DNA of 13,272 nt from CAZDAM01 sp964503595. GTDB taxonomy: Bacteria > Muiribacteriota > UBA6191. Position 1 is the first letter of the stretch. Each line of letters starts with the position of its first letter. The DNA is taken from assembly GCA_964503595.1 (NCBI GenBank), contig CAZDAM010000094.1, positions 1 to 13,272 of the forward strand, in the 5' to 3' direction. This document shows, one piece after another, positions 7,888-13,272 of this stretch. A model generated the notes under the pieces. The model saw only the letters and a program-made list of their open reading frames with translations, made no database searches and was not told the DNA's origin. A program made the position numbers and the translations under genes.

Positions 7888-8206
7888 CCTGATCCAGATC
7901 TTCGAAGCGGCGCAGCTCCCCGTCAATTCCCAGGGTTTCCAGAATCGAAAGGATGCTTGGCTGCACTCCTAAAAGCACGATATCTCCTCCCCTGGCTCTG
8001 GCTTTCTGGCAATTGGCCCACAAAACACCAATGGCAATGGAGAACACAACATCCAGAGTACTCAAATCGAGAATGATCTGGTACTGTCCTTCCTGAAACT
8101 GCCCCGCAAGGATGGTTTCAAGCTCCTGAACATTGGCGTGATCGATTCGCCCCAGGATTTTGACGACAGTGGCTGTTCCCTGGCGGGCAAGATTGAGTTC
8201 CAGCAT
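7862..8206 (-). CDS. STAS-domain protein (anti-sigma factor antagonist-like)
   Basis: A 114-residue single-domain STAS protein. Such proteins bind anti-sigma factors or serve in partner-switching and stressosome-type signalling in the cytoplasm. Seen: the N-terminal strand pair ending in I-L-G-R-I-D (17-22), the conserved strand I-I-L-D-L-S (44-49), the phosphorylation loop, then alternating helices and strands to 114. Canonical loops read D-S-S-G-L-G; here the aligned residues are F-S-I-A-I-G (55-60). The phospho-acceptor serine is kept as S56, but the preceding Asp is Phe and the following Ser-Gly is Ile-Ala. I chose the ATG at 8206 because AGAAGG lies 8 nt upstream; a GTG at 8215 would overlap that site. 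No cognate kinase or phosphatase gene is in the window. Confidence 0.85.
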   Translation of the reverse strand: MLELNLARQGTATVVKILGRIDHANVQELETILAGQFQEGQYQIILDLSTLDVVFSIAIGVLWANCQKARARGGDIVLLGVQPSILSILETLGIDGELRRFEDLDQALACFSKA

Positions 8207-8214
8207 GCAATCCA

Positions 8215-8220
8215 CCTTCT
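8215..8220 (-). promoter_or_regulatory. Ribosome binding site deciding the STAS gene start
   Basis: AGAAGG on the minus strand, 8 nt before the ATG at 8206. It overlaps the alternative GTG start at 8215, so it favours the shorter protein. Confidence 0.6.
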
Positions 8221-8239
8221 TTCAGAACCGGAATACCGG

Positions 8240-8268
8240 TTGCAGACTCAAGATTCGCATACTATCAT
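8240..8268 (+). promoter_or_regulatory. Sigma70-type promoter for the NqrM-like gene
   Basis: TTGCAG (8240-8245), a 17-nt spacer, then TATCAT (8263-8268). It matches consensus at 4 of 6 and 5 of 6 positions. Transcription would start near 8275, leaving a leader of about 40 nt before the ATG at 8315. Confidence 0.55.
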
Positions 8269-8314
8269 AATTTGTCAGTCCTTCCTATCAGTGGAAGGCA
8301 TTTCCGAGGTTCGT

Positions 8315-8533
8315 ATGCCAACTGTTCTGATTGCCATTCTCTTCTTCTGTTTCTGTTTTGCTCTTTGCGCTTCAGGGCTTATTCTCACCGGAAAACCCCT
8401 GAAAAAAGGTTGCAGCAGTGCGCCAGGCAATGATGGAGAATGCATCTGCGAATCCACGGGCGATCCAAACGCCTGCTCCTCCATTCAGGAAGAGGATCTG
8501 GTGGCCGCAATCAGGAAAGCACAGGAGGAATAG
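8315..8533 (+). CDS. NqrM-like Cys-rich small membrane protein
   Basis: A 72-residue protein: one N-terminal helix (about 3-24), then G-K-P-L-K-K-G-C and three further cysteines in a C-x-C ... C arrangement (C33, C43, C45, C54), ending in an acidic and basic amphipathic tail. This matches the layout of NqrM (DUF539), a helix followed by K-G-S-C-G-G and C-x-C-x(n)-C. NqrM is required for maturation of the Na+-translocating NADH:quinone reductase, where it is thought to deliver iron. The exact G-S-C-G-G motif is degraded here to G-C-S-S, and the Cys-Cys spacing differs, so the assignment is by pattern. No nqr genes are in the window. The ATG at 8315 is preceded by GAGG at 5 nt; an upstream in-frame extension lacks a ribosome site and would overlap the promoter. 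The gene ends back to back with the convergent gene. Confidence 0.6.
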   Translation: MPTVLIAILFFCFCFALCASGLILTGKPLKKGCSSAPGNDGECICESTGDPNACSSIQEEDLVAAIRKAQEE

Positions 8534-8884
8534 CTAGAACCTGACGGATTCCAGGGCATCAAGAATCAGGCCGACATCGGAATCAGCAATGACATAGAGT
8601 TCTGCTGCATCTGACTTTGCTGCCAACTGGCTGATTTTTGCACGGGCCTCTTCACAGGCCGTTCTGACCGGGGCAAATGTTTCCTGGGATTCAGGGGCCA
8701 TTCCGAGAAAATCACAGAGCTTTCCCAGTTCAGACATATAGCCCTTGATGTTGAGTCCCCAGGTGGGTCTGCCTTCGGTGTCAGAACCGACACGGCGACG
8801 CTGGCCGCGCAAAACCTTGGACTGAAAGCGAACGAAACCGGCAATTTCCCTGAAGCGGATGTTTGCAGTATCAGAGGAGGTCAT
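8534..8884 (-). CDS. Conserved-looking hypothetical protein, second gene of a pair
   Basis: A 116-residue protein with no signal peptide or membrane helix. I do not recognise it. Seen: a basic N-terminal half (R-F-R-E-I-A-G-F-V-R-F, then L-R-G-Q-R-R-R), a W-G-L-N-I-K-G-Y segment (about 42-49), and a predicted helical C-terminal half with an E-L-Y-V-I-A-D-S-D stretch near residues 95-103. The basic patch could favour nucleic acid or acidic-partner binding, which is speculation. The ATG at 8884 overlaps the preceding gene by 14 nt, with GAGGAG about 10 nt upstream; a TTG at 8908 is a less likely start. The overlap implies co-transcription and translational coupling with the 89-residue gene. Its stop codon directly abuts that of the convergent NqrM-like gene. 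Confidence 0.7.
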   Translation of the reverse strand: MTSSDTANIRFREIAGFVRFQSKVLRGQRRRVGSDTEGRPTWGLNIKGYMSELGKLCDFLGMAPESQETFAPVRTACEEARAKISQLAAKSDAAELYVIADSDVGLILDALESVRF

Positions 8885-9140
8885 CTTCAGCCCACTCCTC
8901 AAATCCAAAGCCCCCAGCGTTTTCTTCTACAGCGCTGAAATCCAGTTCTCCTACTTTCTGTTCAATCATGGATTCCTGCACTTCAAGTACAGCGGATGAG
9001 GATTCATCCGGGCGCACTCCAAGTGGGCGGATGAGGTAGGCACTTTGAAGAATCCGGACAATCACACCGACCCGGGTTTTTTCGTCATGATTGAAAAGCA
9101 CCAGATCTGAGCGTTGATGCAGAGCAAAAAAATCAGCCAT
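8871..9140 (-). CDS. Hypothetical 89-residue acidic-tailed protein
   Basis: A cytoplasmic protein with no family I recognise. The N-terminal half (about 10-45) alternates polar and hydrophobic residues in short strands (L-V-L-F, V-G-V-I-V-R-I, A-Y-L-I-R-P), suggesting a small beta-barrel. The C-terminal half is strongly acidic and probably disordered, ending in E-E-W-A-E-D-D-L-L. The ATG at 9140 is preceded by AAAGGA at 5 nt. The next gene starts 14 nt inside its end, and that partner has a basic patch, so the two products may form a complex (inference). A promoter should lie in 9141-9240, shared with the divergent SprA-like gene; an AT-rich stretch (TATATTTTAT on the minus strand, about 9153-9163) could be its -10 region, but no clear -35 is visible. 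Confidence 0.7.
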   Translation of the reverse strand: MADFFALHQRSDLVLFNHDEKTRVGVIVRILQSAYLIRPLGVRPDESSSAVLEVQESMIEQKVGELDFSAVEENAGGFGFEEWAEDDLL

Positions 9141-9181
9141 TTCAGTCCTTTTGATAAAATATATTCGTGGACTCTAAACTT

Positions 9182-9210
9182 TTGCAGCAAAGCTGCCGAT
9201 AGTGTATAGT
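9182..9210 (+). promoter_or_regulatory. Sigma70-type promoter for the SprA-related gene, with a small palindrome
   Basis: TTGCAG (9182-9187), a 17-nt spacer, then TATAGT (9205-9210). Transcription would start near 9217, giving a leader of about 28 nt. The palindrome GCAGC-AAA-GCTGC (9184-9196) overlaps the -35 box and spacer and could be an operator, though five-base arms are short. Confidence 0.6.
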
Positions 9211-9233
9211 TGAGTATGTCTTCACAGCATTCC

Positions 9234-9238
9234 AAGGA
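9234..9238 (+). promoter_or_regulatory. Ribosome binding site supporting a GTG start
   Basis: AAGGA lies 6 nt upstream of the GTG at 9245. The ATG at 9239-9241 is in another frame and overlaps the site, so the GTG is preferred. Confidence 0.6.
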
Positions 9239-9244
9239 TGGAGC

Positions 9245-10188
9245 GTGCGCATTGACAGTATCAACCCGATACAGGGTATCCGGCTGAGGTCTTTGGTTCA
9301 ACCGGAAAATAAAATTCAGCCCGGTCTGTTTGGTCAGGAGGTTCGGCTGCCTTCTTCAATGCCTGCTGGTAAAAGGCACTCTACCTCTACCGTCAATGCC
9401 CCTTTGGCTCCCTCCCGTCTGTCCGGGTTTGCTCATCCTCAGGAAGACTTCCCCAAAAAACCTGGTGCTGAAGAGAAAACAGAAGAAAAGCCTCAGGTAG
9501 CGGCTGAATCCGAAAAACAGGGATCCTCCAAAGACAAGACTTCTGAAGACAGGGAGCTGAGCAAGGAAGAACAGGAAGAAGTCAAAAAGCTCAAACTCCG
9601 TGATGCCCAGGTGCAGACTCATGAGCAGGCTCACCTTGCGGTCGCTGGCCCTTATGCCAAGGGCGGAATTCATTATGACTATCAGATCGGGCCCGATGGA
9701 GGCAGCTACCGGGTCGGAGGTCATGTCACTATTGATACCAGTGAAGAAAAAGATCCTCAGGCAACCATTCGGAAAGCTCAGGTGATTTATCGGGCGGCAC
9801 TTGCTCCAACAGAGCCCTCATCCCAGGATCGGGCTGTTGCCAGAGAAGCCAAGAACATGGAAAACCGTGCCAGGCNNNNNNNNNNNNNNNNNNNNNNNNN
9901 NNNNNNNNNNNNNNNNNNNNNNNNNNNNNNNNNNNNNNNNNNNNNNNNNNNNNNNNNNNNNNNNNNNNNNNNNNNTCCCAGGATCGGGCTGTTGCCAGAG
10001 AAGCCAAGAACATGGAAAACCGTGCCAGGCAGCGCCTTCAGAAAGAAGGTAACAAGAAAGCTGACACTTCTGAAAAACCGGGAAAAATTTCAGCTCAGGC
10101 CCAGAAAGCCTATGATACCCAGATGGTTTCCACCCGTGAAATGGGTGAAAGCCAGTCACAGGGGTTCAGCCTGGACCTTGCCGCCTAG
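9245..10188 (+). CDS. SprA-related putative metalloprotease-like protein, split by an assembly gap
   Basis: Before the gap the frame has a low-complexity charged segment (about 62-118) and then the SprA-related domain: R-D-A-Q-V-Q-T-HEQAH (H126-E127-x-x-H130), I-G-P-D-G-x-x-Y (148-154), G-G-H-V-T-I-D-T and the A-A-L-A-P-x-E-P-S-x-Q-D motif (184-195). HEXXH suggests zinc binding, but enzymatic activity in this family is not established to my knowledge. A run of 100 N interrupts it at 9876. The 55 bases on either side of the gap are identical. Removing one copy and the Ns continues the same frame as Q-R-L-Q-K-E-G-N to a TAG at 10186-10188, giving 262 residues. Reading through the Ns at face value shifts the frame, because 155 extra bases is not a multiple of three. 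The GTG start has AAGGA 6 nt upstream and a promoter at 9182. The 3' end overlaps the convergent ligase gene by 23 nt. Confidence 0.85.
9821..9875. repeat. Left copy of 55-bp sequence flanking the gap
   Basis: Identical over 55 bases to 9976-10030 and ends exactly at the first N. This is most simply an unmerged contig-end overlap. Confidence 0.95.
9876..9975. other. Assembly gap of 100 Ns
   Basis: Exactly 100 undetermined bases, a common placeholder length for a gap of unknown size. It lies inside the SprA-related gene and probably has no real missing sequence. Confidence 0.95.
9976..10030. repeat. Right copy of 55-bp sequence flanking the gap
   Basis: Identical to 9821-9875 and begins exactly at the first base after the Ns. 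Its continuation (AGCGCCTTCAG) restores the reading frame when joined to the left copy. Confidence 0.95.
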
Positions 10189-11461
10189 ATTCGCGGGCGG
10201 GAATCAGAACTGCTCCGAAAAGCATCAGTGCCAGAATCCGGTTTCCCGGTATATGCAGGTTGAAGTCGACCAGCCCGTGAATCATGAGGGCTAAAAGACC
10301 GACTCCGGCACCCCATTCTTCAAAACGCAGGGCGTTCAGGCTTGATGCCACACACCTCTTCATAAGACTGCACCAGAAAACCAGGACCACAAGAAGACCC
10401 AGAATCAGCTGAACCAGTCCGTATTCCATGCCCAGCTGAAGCCAGTCGCAGTGTGCATAATCAAACTTGAACTCAAACCCCTTCTGACGGTAGGGAAGCA
10501 TTTCATACCCAAAGGAACCCGGCCCGAAACCTTCAAGAGGGCGGGCCTGAATCGCCGCAAGGGTGGATTGCCATAGCTTGAGACGAAAATCCTGAAACTC
10601 ATACTGCCCTTCCTGAGACATAAAACTCTCAAGGCGGGTTTTCAGGGTATCGGACTGACTCATAGCGGCAAGAAACAGAACAGGCAGAAATATCAGAACC
10701 AGAACAGCCTGCAGGGCTCGTCTTCTTAAAAGCCGGTCACTCATAAGAATCAGACACCCTGATACCAGGGCCAGATAGAGACTGATCCAGGCTCCCCGCG
10801 ACATGGAAAAAATCAGGGCTGTCAGAAGAATCACAAGACCCATTGCGGCCAGAATCCGAACCAGACCCTGGCGGGAAAGACAGAAGCCCAGAAGAAGACC
10901 GGCCCCCAATTCAAGGAGCCCCGCAAAATGGTTGTGATTGACATAGGTCCCGGAGAGAAAACTGGCCTTTTCCCACCATTCCGGAGCTTCACGCAAGGAA
11001 AACAGCCAGAGACCATGCAGGGCAAAGCCACTCGTAAGAAACGCAAAGCCACTCAGGAAGAGCTCCCGCCTTCTTGGCTGGCGGCAGATACTGATGGCAA
11101 TGGCGAGGGCCAGAATGGCACTGATCCAGCCGGTATGCTCCAGAAGAGCCGATGCCGGAATCCGGGCATTGAAAACAGCCAGACCATATCCGGAGGCTGC
11201 CAGCAAAGGTATAAGGAGCAGAAGCCTTGAGCGATTCAGCCAGTAAAGCGCCCCTCTTCCGCTCAGGTGATTGCGGGTTTCACTGACTACCCAAAGAAGA
11301 AGCAGAAGCCAGTGGATGAAGACCTGCTCCAGCGGCCAGACGGCTCCTCTTAAAAGCGGCAGAAGAAAAGCAAGACCAAGAAGTGAGGCCAGAAGCAACT
11401 GCCCCAGACCATCCAGAAGCTCAGCCCTTGATATACGGCGCGTAGTAGGACTGATACTCAC
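10166..11461 (-). CDS. O-antigen ligase/Wzy-type polysaccharide membrane protein
   Basis: A 431-residue protein with about ten or more membrane helices. Wzy_C family landmarks are visible: T-Y-V-N-H-N-H-F-A-G (172-181), S-R-G-A-W after a helix (221-225), a large extracytoplasmic loop (about 268-345) with R293-x-x-x-W, G-F-G-P-G-S-F-G-Y-E (311-320) and a following A-H-C-D-W-L-Q motif (336-342), then H-G-L-V-D-F-N-L (395-402). Family knowledge: these proteins polymerise polysaccharide repeat units or ligate glycans at the periplasmic face of the inner membrane. Wzy and WaaL activities cannot be told apart by sequence pattern. The partner tyrosine-kinase gene directly upstream suggests exopolysaccharide polymerisation. 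The GTG start at 11461 lies 41 nt inside that gene, with AGG 4 nt upstream; no ATG follows in the early frame. The 3' end overlaps the SprA-related gene by 23 nt. Confidence 0.85.
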   Translation of the reverse strand: MSISPTTRRISRAELLDGLGQLLLASLLGLAFLLPLLRGAVWPLEQVFIHWLLLLLWVVSETRNHLSGRGALYWLNRSRLLLLIPLLAASGYGLAVFNARIPASALLEHTGWISAILALAIAISICRQPRRRELFLSGFAFLTSGFALHGLWLFSLREAPEWWEKASFLSGTYVNHNHFAGLLELGAGLLLGFCLSRQGLVRILAAMGLVILLTALIFSMSRGAWISLYLALVSGCLILMSDRLLRRRALQAVLVLIFLPVLFLAAMSQSDTLKTRLESFMSQEGQYEFQDFRLKLWQSTLAAIQARPLEGFGPGSFGYEMLPYRQKGFEFKFDYAHCDWLQLGMEYGLVQLILGLLVVLVFWCSLMKRCVASSLNALRFEEWGAGVGLLALMIHGLVDFNLHIPGNRILALMLFGAVLIPARESRRQGPG

Positions 11462-13272
11462 GGGACCTGGCTTCCTCCGGCATCCGGGAAATCACATAAC
11501 CCAAAAGCCGGGCATTAAGATTGTTCAGAGTTTGAATGGCCCTTTGAACATCCTGCTCGCGAACCTTGCCGGAACCAACGACCAGAAGGACTCCATAGCC
11601 AAGGCGAATCAGATCCGAAGTGTCGGCGACAATATTCAGGGGAGCCGTATCAATCAGAATCAGATCGTAGGAGGAGGAAGCCTCTTCCATGAAGGTCTGA
11701 AACTCACGGGATTTCAGATAGCGGGCGGGCTCTCCCATGCATTGGGGAGTGCTGAGAAAAAGGCCTTCCATACTTGTCATCTGCGGCTCAAGACGCTGAC
11801 TTAACTGAAACGGCTCCGCCAGTTTCGGCTTGCGAAAATCCGCATCTACAAGTAAAACCCGGCGTCCGGCCTGAGCCAGACTCAAAGCCAGGTTGGTTGC
11901 CGTTGTGCTCTTGCCTTCGCCAGGAATGGAGGAAGTCAGAATGAAGGTTTTCATGCCTTCCTCAAAATAAAGATCAAGATTGGCCCGCAGAATCCGGAAG
12001 GACTCCGCCAGCATGGACTGGGGATTTGTTTCCACAATCCGTGGCAGCAGGTGTCTTTCCCGCCTTAAGAGCTCGGATTCATGAAAGAGACCCACCAGCG
12101 GTGTATCTTCAAGCAATGGAGCAATATCATCCGGAGTTTTCAGGGTGGTATCCAGGTATTCCTGCAGGAAGATCAGCCCAATCCCGGCAAAGAAACCGGT
12201 GATGACGGCAAGTACCAGATTCAGAAGCTTTCCGGGGCGTACCGGGCGCACCGGAAGGGTTGCCGGTTCAATCTGTTTGACATGCCCGACATTCAGGCCG
12301 GATTCGACTCCAACCTGCTTGGAACGGGACAGAAGAGTTTCATAAAGCTCTTCATCCGCCTTGAGCTCACGCTGTAAAACCAGAAACCGGGCCTTTTTCT
12401 TGAGCATATCCTGCAGGCGTTCCTGAAATTCCTGAAGCTGCTTTTCGAGTTGGGCCACCCTGACGGAAAGCACCCGGTAATTGCGCTGGGCTTCGGAAAA
12501 CTCCCGTTCAAGAGTCTGCAAAAACTCGTTGGAAGCCTGCTGAAGACCCATGGCACTGGCTTTCTGCTCATCATCAAGCTGCTGCTTCAGAAGATCGAGG
12601 GAACGGCGAATGGCAATGACTTCAGGGTGCTGATCGGTAAACTTGCGCTTCAGATCACTTAATTTCAGCTCCAGAAGAATCTTCTGTTCGGCCAGAATTT
12701 TATCCGTACCCTTGTCACCAGAGGATTTCCGCGAGCGTTCTTTCTGAACCTGAAGACTTAAAACCTCAACCCGCTCTCTTTCCTGTTCCAGATCCAGGCG
12801 GGCTTCCTCGTAGTCACGCTCGGCGACCACAATCTGCTGCTCGACCAGAAACTCGATCCGTTTATCCAGTGAAATCGCTTCCTGACTGAACTGAAATTCC
12901 TCCAGACGGTTTTCCCCTTCATTCAGTCTCTGTCTGAGGTTTTCGACCTGATTTTCCAGAAACCGGGCAGAATCCCGTGAGTCCTTGTTCTTGAGGTACA
13001 GTGAGCGCTCGATGAAAACATGGGAAAGCGTATTGGCAATATCCCTTGCCCGGTTGGGGTCCTTATGCTCCACCAGAATTTCCAGAATATTGGTACCTCT
13101 GAGACCCGAGATACTGACCTGCTTGCGAAGCCGGGTCATAGCCTTTTCAATCGCATCCCTCTGAAGCTGTTCCGGACTCAGATCCCAGCCAAGTCCCAGA
13201 ACATCCTTGATCCTCGCGACAATCACATCGACAATGCCGGGCTCGATTGGCTGGGTTGCAAGTCCCAGAGCC
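11421..13272 (-). CDS. Wzc-like polysaccharide co-polymerase with bacterial tyrosine kinase domain (5'-truncated)
   Basis: The frame is open to the right edge, so the N-terminus is missing. A GTG at 13226 is in frame but lies inside the Wzz domain and is unlikely to be the start. Counting residues from that GTG: end of the Wzz-type domain (1-80), long coiled coils (about 85-300), a P-V-R-P-V-R-P motif (325-331) before helix 335-355, then the kinase with Walker A G-E-G-K-S-T (436-441), Walker A' V-D-A-D-F-R-K-P (460-467), Walker B L-I-L-I-D-T-A-P (522-529) and a C-terminal tyrosine cluster (Y591, Y594, Y595, Y598). Family knowledge: such inner-membrane proteins control exopolysaccharide chain length and export through cycles of tyrosine autophosphorylation. 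The segment between Walker A' and B looks shorter than usual. The tyrosine tail overlaps the start of the ligase gene, indicating co-transcription. Confidence 0.92.
   Translation of the reverse strand, partial: ALGLATQPIEPGIVDVIVARIKDVLGLGWDLSPEQLQRDAIEKAMTRLRKQVSISGLRGTNILEILVEHKDPNRARDIANTLSHVFIERSLYLKNKDSRDSARFLENQVENLRQRLNEGENRLEEFQFSQEAISLDKRIEFLVEQQIVVAERDYEEARLDLEQERERVEVLSLQVQKERSRKSSGDKGTDKILAEQKILLELKLSDLKRKFTDQHPEVIAIRRSLDLLKQQLDDEQKASAMGLQQASNEFLQTLEREFSEAQRNYRVLSVRVAQLEKQLQEFQERLQDMLKKKARFLVLQRELKADEELYETLLSRSKQVGVESGLNVGHVKQIEPATLPVRPVRPGKLLNLVLAVITGFFAGIGLIFLQEYLDTTLKTPDDIAPLLEDTPLVGLFHESELLRRERHLLPRIVETNPQSMLAESFRILRANLDLYFEEGMKTFILTSSIPGEGKSTTATNLALSLAQAGRRVLLVDADFRKPKLAEPFQLSQRLEPQMTSMEGLFLSTPQCMGEPARYLKSREFQTFMEEASSSYDLILIDTAPLNIVADTSDLIRLGYGVLLVVGSGKVREQDVQRAIQTLNNLNARLLGYVISRMPEEARSREYQSYYAPYIKG

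Noticed and set aside
8138..8314. Upstream extension of the NqrM-like gene
   Set aside because: In frame but with no ribosome site; it crosses the promoter and overlaps the STAS gene. GAGG before the ATG at 8315 supports the short form.
9821..10030. Genuine tandem repeat or mobile element at the N gap
   Set aside because: The copies end exactly at the gap edges and frame continuity is restored on collapse, which an assembly overlap explains better.
10031..10294. Continuation of the SprA-related frame through the Ns to 10294
   Set aside because: It is produced by the artificial 155 extra bases. The repaired frame ends at 10188.
11271..11804. Plus-strand open frame of 177 codons
   Set aside because: Antisense to the kinase and ligase genes, with no recognisable domain.
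13224..13226. GTG as the true start of the Wzc-like kinase
   Set aside because: The frame stays open upstream to the window edge, and the N-terminal Wzz helix and domain would be missing.

Overview
The window looks like part of a draft genome or metagenome assembly from a Gram-negative (diderm) bacterium with moderate GC content (about half, by eye). The evidence for a diderm is several proteins with signal peptides and a TolB/PD40-type propeller, membrane cyclases with extracytoplasmic domains, a Wzc-type tyrosine kinase beside a Wzy/O-antigen-ligase-type protein, and an NqrM-like protein. Shine-Dalgarno sites (AGGAGG, AAGGA, GAGG) precede most genes. I cannot assign a taxon. The window contains no rRNA, tRNA, CRISPR array or insertion sequence that I can see.

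Left half (1-7228, minus strand): five tightly packed genes, transcribed right to left, that read as one operon. The order is an exported PD40/TolB-like propeller protein (5507-7228), an exported protein with a nucleotidyltransferase motif (4387-5493), a small ABM-like protein (4059-4379), a membrane class III nucleotide cyclase-like receptor (1617-4046), and a second related membrane receptor that runs off the left edge (1-1630). The complete cyclase has lost both metal-binding aspartates (G642 and N683) but keeps the base-recognition and transition-state residues. It is therefore the C2-like half of a possible split cyclase, and its tandem paralogue would be the natural C1-like partner. This envelope-sensing cyclic-nucleotide module is the best candidate here for an undescribed system.

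Middle (7250-9140): a PepSY-type membrane protein (plus strand), a STAS-domain protein with an altered phosphorylation motif (minus), an NqrM-like cysteine-rich membrane protein with a good promoter (plus), and a two-gene minus-strand unit of unknown proteins.

Right (9245-13272): an SprA-related HEXXH protein (plus) interrupted by a 100-N gap. Identical 55-bp sequences flank the gap. Collapsing one copy and the Ns restores a continuous 262-residue protein, so the gap is almost certainly an unmerged contig overlap. Converging on it are an O-antigen ligase/polymerase-like protein and, upstream of that, a Wzc-like bacterial tyrosine kinase that runs off the right edge. These two genes overlap by 41 nt and should form the end of an exopolysaccharide operon. 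There is no gene-free stretch longer than about 105 bases.
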